Shown here: piece after piece, positions 1 through 6,014 of the stretch
Position numbering within the stretch: position 1 is the first letter of the stretch
Layout of the letters: the number at the start of each line of letters is the position of its first letter
DNA from: JBHWPB01 sp043424675
Lineage (GTDB): Bacteria; Bacillota; Bacilli; Lactobacillales; Carnobacteriaceae_A
Assembly: GCA_043424675.1 (NCBI GenBank)
Contig: JBHWPB010000002.1
Span: 1-6,567, forward strand
DNA: 6,567 nucleotides
Reading direction: 5' to 3'
Made by a program: the position numbers and the translations under genes
The notes under the pieces: generated by a model
What the model was told of the DNA's origin: nothing
What the model saw: only the letters and a program-made list of their open reading frames with translations
The model's database searches: none

Positions 1-38
1 TCTCTTTGTTATTAAATCAAAAATAAGAGCCCTTTTTC

Positions 39-67
39 TTGATAAACTATTCGAAATGTTTTATTCT
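39..67 (+). promoter_or_regulatory. Probable sigma-A-type promoter of the GlcG-family gene
   Basis: TTGATA (39-44, 5 of 6 to the -35 consensus) is followed after 17 bp by TATTCT (62-67, 4 of 6 to the -10 consensus). Transcription would start near base 74, leaving a very short leader of about 14 nt that begins almost at the ribosome binding site. The spacing is ideal, but in AT-rich DNA such matches also arise by chance. The stretch before it (1-38) shows no gene. Its GAGCCCTTTTTC could be the end of an upstream terminator, but the other arm is not convincing. Confidence 0.5.
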
Positions 68-87
68 AAAATCAGAGGAGGAATAAA

Positions 88-489
88 ATGATAAACTTGG
101 AAACAGCAAAGAAACTTATTGAAGCTGGAGAACAAAAGGCAAAAGAACTCGATATTAAAATGGTGATTACAGTAGTCGATGAGGGCGGTAATTTAGTTGC
201 CACGCACCGTATGGATGACGCTTGGCTTGCTAGTATAGATATCGCTCAAGGTAAAGCATGGACCTCTGTGGCATTAAAAATGCCGACAGTAGATTTAGAA
301 GAAGCTACTGTGCCAAATGCTGAACTGTATGGATTAAATACGACAAACAATGGACGCTTAGTTGTCTTCGGTGGTGGGATTCCTCTTGAAAAAGATGGCA
401 AAGTCGTCGGTGCCGTCGGTGCGAGTGGAAGTTCCGTCGAAAACGACATGAAAGTCGCACAAGCAGCGGTAGACGCTTTTAACGGATAA
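88..489 (+). CDS. GlcG/HbpS-family (DUF336) small protein, possible heme- or cofactor-binding
   Basis: A 133-residue protein of the GlcG/HbpS family (Pfam PF03928, formerly DUF336), with no signal peptide or membrane segment. Family hallmarks are visible in order: an N-terminal helix, a strand with VVDEGGNLVA (residues 29-38), RMDDAWLASIDIAQGKA (41-57), a LYGL segment near 80-83, then a glycine-rich part with GGGIPL (95-100) and VVGAVGASG (106-114), and a final helix. Length is typical for a complete single-domain member. The ATG is set by AGGAGG at 76-81, six bases upstream. The family includes Streptomyces HbpS, which binds heme, and GlcG, encoded with glycolate oxidase genes; the exact role of most members is unknown. 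Here it stands alone between its own promoter and terminator, convergent with pckA, so the neighbours give no clue to substrate. Family assignment is firm, function is not. Confidence 0.85.
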   Translation: MINLETAKKLIEAGEQKAKELDIKMVITVVDEGGNLVATHRMDDAWLASIDIAQGKAWTSVALKMPTVDLEEATVPNAELYGLNTTNNGRLVVFGGGIPLEKDGKVVGAVGASGSSVENDMKVAQAAVDAFNG

Positions 490-508
490 TATTTGACTCT
501 TATACTCC

Positions 509-544
509 AAAGGACTGGCTTTGATGCCAGTCCTTTTATTTTTT
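509..544 (+). terminator. Rho-independent terminator of the GlcG-family gene
   Basis: A perfect 11-bp stem (509-519 pairing with 526-536) encloses a 6-nt loop TTTGAT and runs into a T-rich tail TTTTATTTTTT (534-544). It begins 19 bp after the stop codon of the + strand gene. Orientation of the T tract shows it works for + strand transcription. Confidence 0.92.
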
Positions 545-548
545 CGAG

Positions 549-586
549 AAAGAAAAAAGAGCAGACCCATCTAGGATCTGCTCTTT
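549..586 (-). terminator. Rho-independent terminator of pckA (end of the pycA-pckA operon)
   Basis: A 10-bp stem (556-565 with 577-586), extended by two further G-C pairs after one mismatch, closes a loop of about 5 nt. On the - strand it is followed by a T-rich run TTTTTTCTTT. It lies 22 bp beyond the pckA stop codon. Together with the 509-544 hairpin it insulates the two convergent units. The + strand side is also fairly T-rich, so it may act in both directions. Confidence 0.88.
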
Positions 587-608
587 ATTTATTAAGATTC
601 TAACAAAC

Positions 609-2243
609 CTATTTCATCAAATTCTCTAATTTTTCAATGGCCGTATCAGGAAGAGGGTGATCTGGATTTTCTTGATTGAACTTTTTAATCCAATCTAAGC
701 GAACTTGCAATCGATCATTCACATGTTCTTGGTAATCTTGATCATCAAAGGGCGGTTCGAATCCTTCCAACGGAAGATAAGAGAGGTTTTCATATTTTCC
801 GAAGGTTTCGAATTCATCGCGGCGCTCGACTACTGATTCGAGAGCAGAGAGAGTTACTTTTTTAGGAATGTCTTTCCCATAAAAATCACCTGTGTTGATG
901 AGATAACCTTCTACGCCTCCTTCAAATAAATCCTTAAAGTTATTGTAATCCTCTTTCAATGGATAGACTCTAAACGGGTTAGCATAAGGTTCGATAACTA
1001 AATTAGTTTTTGGTTTTTTGCCCACGATATTTTCAGCACTTGATCTTTTTGTCATTAAAGTTGCTCCAAATATTGAAGCGAGTTCCGGTTCTGTAACTTT
1101 GACTAGAGGCGGGAGAGAGTCATCCTTAATAATCCAAAAGATAGCGTCTATTTTTTCATCGATATGATCGACACGGTTATCCGTTGCATAACGTGATTTA
1201 ACCGTACGGCCATTTCCGTTTCGGATATCTTCAGCTAAGATTTGTAACTTCCCATCTGTGTCTCGAGTGACCCCCACGTTAGAGCTGATGACAAAGTAAT
1301 CTTGTTCCGGATGCCCTGCAGGGTAATCGTAGGTCTTGTCGTAATACGAAGGTTCTAAAGCGATAGAATTTTTATCGTCTTTGTCAATGATAAAAGCATC
1401 GTCATGTAAGACTTGAATATCATATTTATCGTCATGCTTGGCATGCGTCAGTGTTGATTTTCCAGAACCAGAGAGACCGAAGAAAGAAGACACAAAGTTA
1501 TCACTTTCCTGTCTGAAGATTTTCACACCTCCGTGACAGGGAACATAATTATTTCTTTGAGCAGTACCCCAAGCTAAGGTTAAGGTTCCTTTTTTGATCT
1601 CACCAAAGTATTGTAACCCTAAGACAAGAGCCGTGTTGTGAACAGGATCGAAGTAAGCAAGCCCATGAGGGAAGTCCGGGTGCTCCCATTCTGGATCAAA
1701 ATAGACATAAATATCGTTTTCTTCATAAACTTTAGAATTCTTATATCTTTCAGCATAATGTCCGTCAAAAGGTTGGAAGTTAATGAGCCAAGAATAGAGA
1801 TTGGCGACTTGTTCTTCCGATGTATTAAGGTGTGCCTTCACCATGAATTCTTCGTCTAAGCCGACGATAGCTTCAGTATGATAGAATTGACGTTCGCGGT
1901 TGTCATAGATCACTTGTTTGGCAATATCCATGACTTTTTTATCAAAGTCAGCATCGTCTCCAACAAAGTATCTTGCAGCTGCTGTTCGAGCTGAAACTGC
2001 TCCGCCATTGTCTAGCAATACTTTTGCATCACTTGGAAGCCCGAGTTCTTCAGCATGCGCTACTTCCTGTTCCAACACGATGGTTCCAGGGGCAGCAGCA
2101 GCTAACTCATAAGCTTCGCCTACTGATGTAATACGAGCCGTGTTATTCATCGCGAAAGATGATTCTACAATTGCCTTAAGTTCTGAAAAAAGTGGGTTAT
2201 CCTGGGTGATGGTGTTTTCCTTGTGTCTTCCTATTGTTGCCAT
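609..2243 (-). CDS. pckA: Phosphoenolpyruvate carboxykinase (ATP), divergent subgroup
   Basis: Cytosolic enzyme expected to convert oxaloacetate plus ATP to PEP, CO2 and ADP, reversibly. The 544-residue length fits the ATP-type family. Recognisable landmarks: YFGEIKK (212-218, family YxGEMKK, metal/substrate lysine and tyrosine), PCHGG (235-239, family HCSAN histidine), P-loop FFGLSGSGKSTL (254-265, usual form GLSGTGKTTL), paired aspartates in LHDDAF (279-284, usual form IGDDEHGW), a conserved-type INTG (449-452). Several textbook motifs are altered or absent: RSPKDK is replaced by SARTAAA (84-90), the Glu-His and Trp after the Asp pair are gone, and the C-terminal ERGVTSPE segment is not seen. 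The two aspartates and P-loop lysine remain, so activity is likely but nucleotide and substrate contacts may differ. ATG is preceded by GAGGAGGAG (2254-2262). It follows pycA after 25 bp with no terminator, so co-transcription is inferred. Stop is TAG. The protein is markedly acidic. Confidence 0.92.
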   Translation of the reverse strand: MATIGRHKENTITQDNPLFSELKAIVESSFAMNNTARITSVGEAYELAAAAPGTIVLEQEVAHAEELGLPSDAKVLLDNGGAVSARTAAARYFVGDDADFDKKVMDIAKQVIYDNRERQFYHTEAIVGLDEEFMVKAHLNTSEEQVANLYSWLINFQPFDGHYAERYKNSKVYEENDIYVYFDPEWEHPDFPHGLAYFDPVHNTALVLGLQYFGEIKKGTLTLAWGTAQRNNYVPCHGGVKIFRQESDNFVSSFFGLSGSGKSTLTHAKHDDKYDIQVLHDDAFIIDKDDKNSIALEPSYYDKTYDYPAGHPEQDYFVISSNVGVTRDTDGKLQILAEDIRNGNGRTVKSRYATDNRVDHIDEKIDAIFWIIKDDSLPPLVKVTEPELASIFGATLMTKRSSAENIVGKKPKTNLVIEPYANPFRVYPLKEDYNNFKDLFEGGVEGYLINTGDFYGKDIPKKVTLSALESVVERRDEFETFGKYENLSYLPLEGFEPPFDDQDYQEHVNDRLQVRLDWIKKFNQENPDHPLPDTAIEKLENLMK

Positions 2244-2268
2244 TTAATTAAAACTCCTCCTCATAAGA

Positions 2269-5200
2269 TTATTCGAATTCGATTAACAAGTCTCCGCCTT
2301 CGACCTGATCTTTTTCATTCACATAAATGTCTTTGACGACGCCGCCGATAGGAGCGTGGATTGCGGATTCCATTTTCATCGCTTCTGTGACGATGATGAC
2401 GTCATTTGCTTGAATTTCATCTCCGACCGCACAGTCGATACTCACAACAGAGCCGGGCATTTGAGCGCCAATATGTTTCTCATTTGTTTTATCTGCTTTC
2501 TTTTTAACTGCTCCAGATGCCTCTACATTTGTATCAACAATATCTACTTCAAATGGCGCACCATTGAGATCGTAGTAGAGTGTACGTTTTCCGTCTTCTT
2601 GGACAGGACCAATCGCTTTATATTTCACTGTCAAAATCTTCCCTTTGTCTAACTCGACGGTGGTCGTTTCACCTAGTTCGAGACCGTAAAAGAAGTCTGG
2701 AGTGTCGATAACGTCGATTTTTCCAAAGCGTTCATAATAGACCAAGAAATCTTCATACACCTTGGGATACATGGCGTATGAGAGCAGTTTTGTTTCATCG
2801 ATATCTTCGTTAGGCATATATTCTTCTAAAGCCTCATAAGCTTGGGTAAAGTCGTAGTCCGGGATATGATTTCCAGGACGGTCAGTGATAACGTCTTGTC
2901 CTTTAACCACTACTTTTTGTAGTTCTTTGTTGAAGCCATTAGGCGGCTGTCCAATTTCTCCACGGAAGAATGAGACAACAGAGTCAGGGAAGTCTAAGTT
3001 AGGACCTTCTTCGATGACCGATTGCTCATCTAAATCATTGGTTACCATGAACAGAGAGAGGTCACCGACGACTTTGGAAGACGGTGTTACTTTGATGACG
3101 TCGCCAAGCAGAGCATTCACACGCTGGTACATATCGAGTACATCGTCGAAACGATCCCCTAAACCTACAGATCTAGCTTGAGCTTGAATATTACTGTATT
3201 GCCCGCCCGGCATCTCAAATTTGTAAACCTCTGTCCAAGGGTTGACGAGATCACTTTCAAATGGTTGGTAGTACTTACGCGTTGTCTTCCAGTACTCTGC
3301 CATTTTGTCTCCTGCATCGACGTCTAATTCAATTGTTCGCTCTTTTCCTTGGCGAGCATAGTATAAAGCGTTACTGTCTGGCTGTGAGTTCTGGCCAGAA
3401 ACAGAAGAGTTCGCTGTATCTACAATGTCAACACCGGCATCGATAGCTCTTGAAAGAGTAGTGATCGCATTTCCAGATGTATCGTGCATATGCAAGTGAA
3501 TAGGAAGATTACTTTCTTCTTTGAGAGCTTTAACCAGCTGGTAAGCTGCTTCAGGCTTTAAGATACCTGACATATCTTTGATACTGATGAGATGTACGCC
3601 TAAATCTTCTAGTTCTTTAGCTAAATCAACATAGTATTGTAAAGTATAAGTATCAGAACGTTCTGGATTTAAGAAGTCGCCTGTATAACAGATCGCTCCT
3701 TCAACTAATTTCCCCGTCTTTAAAGCTTCTTCGATAGGTAACTTCATTGTTTCGATCCAGTTTTGGGAGTCGAAAATTCTGAAGACATCGATTCCTTTGT
3801 CTGCACTTTCGTGGATAAATCTGGTTACAATATTATCAGGATAGTTATTATAACCTACAGCATTCGATGCTCTCAGTAACATCTGGAAAGGAATATCCGG
3901 GATAAGCTCTCTTAACTCTGTGAGGCGTTCCCAAGGGCTTTCTTTTAAGAAGTTATAAGCGACGTCAAAAGTAGCTCCTCCCCACATTTCAAGAGAGAAG
4001 TGGTCTTGCATCGTTTGATTCATATAAGGTGCGATATCTCTCATATCTTTTGTTCTCATACGCGTCGTCAACATAGACTGGTGAGCATCTCTCAATGTTG
4101 TATCTGTGAGAAGCGTATTTTCTTCTTTCAATACAGCTTCGATAACTGCTTCCGGTCCTTCCTCATCAAGGATGTGCTTGTAGCTGCGTCCTTTATGGGT
4201 AGGTTCTTCTGGTACTTCTGGAATTTGACGCTCTGGGAAGTCAGGCTTGCCGTTCTGTTGAATACCAGGGAAACCGTTGACTGTCACTTCGCCGAAGTAT
4301 TCTGCGATTCTTGAACCGTCATCTAATTGAGGCTTCACATCAAAGATTTCTTTGTGCTCTGCAATAAATGTTGTATCAGACTCCCCTTTTATAAAAGTAG
4401 GGTGATTGACAATATTACGTAAGAAACTGATGTTTGTTTTTAATCCTACTATCTTTGTCTCTTCAAGAGCACGATCTGTCCTATGGATCACTTCTTCAAC
4501 TGTGTCTGCGTGTGTACAGAGCTTTAACAGCAGGGAGTCATAGAAAGGCTGAATTTCTGCACCAGTGTAGGCATCTCCTGCATCAACGCGGATACCTGGT
4601 CCGCCGGCAACTTCATAGTCTGTGATTTTTCCAGAGTCTGGAGCAAAATCATTAACCGGGTCTTCAGTGGTAATTCTGCTTTGGATAGCATATCCATTCG
4701 TTGTAATGTCTTCTTGCTGCGGCATGTTGATAACCTCACCGAAGAGACTCTCGCCATCTGCTACTAGAATTTGTGTCTTAACGATATCGATATCTGTCAC
4801 CATTTCAGTGATGGTATGTTCGACTTGGATACGAGGGTTGACTTCAATAAAGTAAAAGTTGTTTCCTGAAACTAAGAATTCAATTGTTCCAGCATTGACA
4901 TAGTCAACATGGTTTAGTAACTGCAGGGAAGCGTCAGTTATTTCTTTTCTTAACTTTTCATCAAGATTGAAAGCGGGTGCCACTTCAACGACTTTCTGGT
5001 GACGTCTTTGAATAGAACAATCCCTTTCATAGAGGTGAACGCCATTCCCATGTGTGTCACCTATAATTTGAACTTCGATATGCTTTGGATTTTCAATATA
5101 TTTCTCTAAATAAATAGCGCCGTCTCCAAAAGAAGTTTCAGCCTCAGATTGAGCTCTATTAAAAGCTTCCTCCACTTCGTCTTCTTTATAGACGATACGC

Positions 5201-5712
5201 ATTCCTTTACCGCCCCCGCCGCTTACTGCTTTCAGCATGACAGGGTAATCATATTCTTCAGCAAAATCGAACACTTCTTGAACAGACTCGACTGCTCCAT
5301 CTGATCCTGGAACTACATCTAAGCCTGCTTCAACAGCTGTTTCAATTCCACTTATTTTGTCTCCAAACATTTCTAAATGTTTTAATTCAGGTCCGATGAA
5401 TATAATATCTTCTTCTTCACAACGTCTTGCGAAGTCGCGGTTCTCACTTAGAAACCCATATCCTGGATGAATAGCATCCACATCATTTTCCTTAGCAATT
5501 TCGATGATAGCTTCAATATCTAAGTAAACACCTGTAGGACTTGCCCCTTTGCCTACGAGATACGCTTCATCAGCTTTACGGCGATGAACAGCATTCATAT
5601 CTTCTTCCGAATATATTCCTACCGCGGTTAATCCTAACTCATGGACAGCGCGAATAATACGAGTCGCGATTTCCCCTCGATTGGCCACAAGTACTTTTTC
5701 AATATGGTTCAC
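2269..5712 (-). CDS. pycA: Pyruvate carboxylase (biotin-dependent, single-chain)
   Basis: Carboxylates pyruvate to oxaloacetate using ATP and bicarbonate; an anaplerotic, cytosolic, normally tetrameric enzyme. All domains are present in 1147 residues, the usual length. Biotin carboxylase: KVLVANRGEIA (6-16), ATP-grasp glycine loop SGGGGKGM (164-171), RDCSIQRRHQK (230-240), EVNPRIQVEHT (290-300). Carboxyltransferase: LLTDTTLRDAHQS (534-546) with metal-ligand Asp542, RASNAVGYNNYPDN (614-627), the lysine of IKDMSG (Lys712, carbamylated in homologues), HMHD (741-744) metal histidines, VTPSSK (875-880) with the catalytic-type threonine. Then the PYC/OADA linker and a C-terminal biotinyl domain with EAMKMES, Lys1113 being the biotin site. 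Start is GTG: an in-frame TGA lies two codons upstream and the N-terminus fits homologues. The SD is weak and 13 nt away. No frameshift is seen. One unusual patch is QNSQPD (774-779), where homologues I recall have TSQPS. First gene of the pycA-pckA operon, downstream of bioY. Confidence 0.97.
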   Translation of the reverse strand: MNHIEKVLVANRGEIATRIIRAVHELGLTAVGIYSEEDMNAVHRRKADEAYLVGKGASPTGVYLDIEAIIEIAKENDVDAIHPGYGFLSENRDFARRCEEEDIIFIGPELKHLEMFGDKISGIETAVEAGLDVVPGSDGAVESVQEVFDFAEEYDYPVMLKAVSGGGGKGMRIVYKEDEVEEAFNRAQSEAETSFGDGAIYLEKYIENPKHIEVQIIGDTHGNGVHLYERDCSIQRRHQKVVEVAPAFNLDEKLRKEITDASLQLLNHVDYVNAGTIEFLVSGNNFYFIEVNPRIQVEHTITEMVTDIDIVKTQILVADGESLFGEVINMPQQEDITTNGYAIQSRITTEDPVNDFAPDSGKITDYEVAGGPGIRVDAGDAYTGAEIQPFYDSLLLKLCTHADTVEEVIHRTDRALEETKIVGLKTNISFLRNIVNHPTFIKGESDTTFIAEHKEIFDVKPQLDDGSRIAEYFGEVTVNGFPGIQQNGKPDFPERQIPEVPEEPTHKGRSYKHILDEEGPEAVIEAVLKEENTLLTDTTLRDAHQSMLTTRMRTKDMRDIAPYMNQTMQDHFSLEMWGGATFDVAYNFLKESPWERLTELRELIPDIPFQMLLRASNAVGYNNYPDNIVTRFIHESADKGIDVFRIFDSQNWIETMKLPIEEALKTGKLVEGAICYTGDFLNPERSDTYTLQYYVDLAKELEDLGVHLISIKDMSGILKPEAAYQLVKALKEESNLPIHLHMHDTSGNAITTLSRAIDAGVDIVDTANSSVSGQNSQPDSNALYYARQGKERTIELDVDAGDKMAEYWKTTRKYYQPFESDLVNPWTEVYKFEMPGGQYSNIQAQARSVGLGDRFDDVLDMYQRVNALLGDVIKVTPSSKVVGDLSLFMVTNDLDEQSVIEEGPNLDFPDSVVSFFRGEIGQPPNGFNKELQKVVVKGQDVITDRPGNHIPDYDFTQAYEALEEYMPNEDIDETKLLSYAMYPKVYEDFLVYYERFGKIDVIDTPDFFYGLELGETTTVELDKGKILTVKYKAIGPVQEDGKRTLYYDLNGAPFEVDIVDTNVEASGAVKKKADKTNEKHIGAQMPGSVVSIDCAVGDEIQANDVIIVTEAMKMESAIHAPIGGVVKDIYVNEKDQVEGGDLLIEFE

Positions 5713-5730
5713 TAATCATCACTCTTCCCT
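5699..5730 (-). promoter_or_regulatory. pycA translation start region with overlapping out-of-frame ATG
   Basis: On the - strand the only SD-like element is AGGGA (5730-5726). The pycA GTG (5712-5710) is 13 nt downstream, longer than usual. An ATG (5719-5717) sits only 6 nt downstream of the same element, the better spacing, but is out of frame and reads six codons (MISEPY) to a TGA at 5701-5699, overlapping the true start. A TGA in the pycA frame (5718-5716) excludes any further upstream pycA start. Initiation at GTG is therefore probably weak, or coupled to the short frame. Confidence 0.55.
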
Positions 5731-5755
5731 AAATTTTATTTTATTGCATGGCTAC

Positions 5756-5783
5756 ATTATACAACACAATTTAATATTGTAAA
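5756..5783 (-). promoter_or_regulatory. Probable sigma-A-type promoter of the pycA-pckA operon
   Basis: On the - strand TTTACA (5783-5778, 5 of 6) is followed after 16 bp by a perfect TATAAT (5761-5756). Transcription would begin near 5749, giving a leader of roughly 37 nt before the GTG. This is the best promoter match in the gap. Its -35 box lies inside one copy of the 13-bp direct repeat described separately, so a protein bound there would compete with RNA polymerase. Confidence 0.75.
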
Positions 5784-5839
5784 CCTTTTCATCGTTTGTT
5801 TAATAAGGTTGTAAAAAATGAGGTTCTTGTAAACCTTTT
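5777..5839. repeat. Two exact 13-bp direct repeats, candidate operator of pycA
   Basis: TTGTAAACCTTTT occurs at 5777-5789 and again at 5827-5839, both on the + strand, 50 bp apart start to start, close to five helical turns. The first copy covers the pycA -35 box. Between them AAGGTT (5805-5810) is an inverted match to the AACCTT core of both copies, and AGGTT/AACCT (5821-5825 and 5832-5836) forms a small inverted repeat over the second copy. The TTGTAAACC part equals the half-site of the E. coli biotin operator as I remember it, but no inverted partner at the normal 14-15 bp spacing is present. The regulator is unknown. Confidence 0.5.
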
Positions 5840-5910
5840 AAGTCAAGGGATTTTAGATTCATTCTTTTTCTAATGATATTATAATAATAAACTTGTTGAA
5901 AAGTGCTGGG

Positions 5911-5928
5911 GAGTCCCGTTCAGACTCG
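5911..5928 (-). promoter_or_regulatory. GC-rich patch with CggR-like half operator or small hairpin
   Basis: Within AT-rich DNA, bases 5905-5928 are distinctly G/C-rich. On the - strand they read AGTC-TGAA-CGGGAC, which matches 9 of 10 fixed bases of the TGTC-N4-CGGGAC core of the Bacillus CggR operator, but the outer CGGGAC and TGTC elements are missing. The same bases make a 5-bp inverted repeat, GAGTC (5911-5915) with GACTC (5923-5927). It lies about 160 bp upstream of the predicted pycA transcription start. Noticed after the fact, so only a weak call. Confidence 0.2.
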
Positions 5929-5964
5929 TTTAATTTTGATAAAAAATATTCATAGTAGCAACAG

Positions 5965-5999
5965 AAAAGACGTTCACCTTTAAAAGGTGAACGTCTTTT
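5965..5999 (-). terminator. Rho-independent terminator of bioY, symmetric
   Basis: A perfect inverted repeat (5965-5981 with 5983-5999) has a stable stem of at least 14 bp, AAAAGACGTTCACC pairing with its complement, and an AT-rich loop. On the - strand it lies 15 bp after the bioY stop and ends in TTTTCTGTT. The T run is short, but the symmetry gives TTTT on both strands, so it can work in either direction. It separates bioY from the pycA promoter. Confidence 0.85.
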
Positions 6000-6014
6000 C
6001 ATGGTATTTATTTG

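Larger units (their letters stand above)
5713..6014. other. Intergenic region between bioY and pycA
   Basis: This 302-bp gap has no plausible coding frame. From the bioY side it holds the bioY terminator hairpin (5965-5999), an AT-rich stretch, the GC-rich CGGGAC patch near 5905-5928, a run with ATTATAATAATAAT (5877-5890) resembling -10 boxes on both strands but lacking a good -35, the paired 13-bp direct repeats, the pycA promoter and the short pycA leader. I see no T-box, biotin-related riboswitch or tRNA fold by eye. Confidence 0.7.

Noticed and set aside
2..29. Hairpin CTCTT...AAGAG at the left edge as a terminator of an upstream gene
   Set aside because: Only 5 bp pair cleanly with a long loop. 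The upstream sequence is outside the window, so it cannot be judged.
2244..2268. Terminator or separate promoter between pycA and pckA
   Set aside because: The 25 bp contain the pckA SD and AT-rich bases only, with no hairpin and no room for a promoter.
4524..4757. 77-codon open frame on the - strand inside pycA
   Set aside because: It lies wholly within the biotin carboxylase part of pycA in another frame, has no ribosome site I can support and no recognisable domain.
5777..5815. A complete BirA operator formed by TTGTAAACC (5777-5785) and GGTTGTAAA (5807-5815)
   Set aside because: The spacer is 21 bp instead of 14-15, and the second half matches only 6 of 9 positions.
5858..5999. A + strand small RNA starting near 5892 (TATAAT at 5880-5885) and ending at the 5965-5999 hairpin
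   Set aside because: The -35 candidate TTCATT matches only 3 of 6 and the T tract after the hairpin is short. The hairpin is fully explained as the bioY terminator. RNA-seq would decide.
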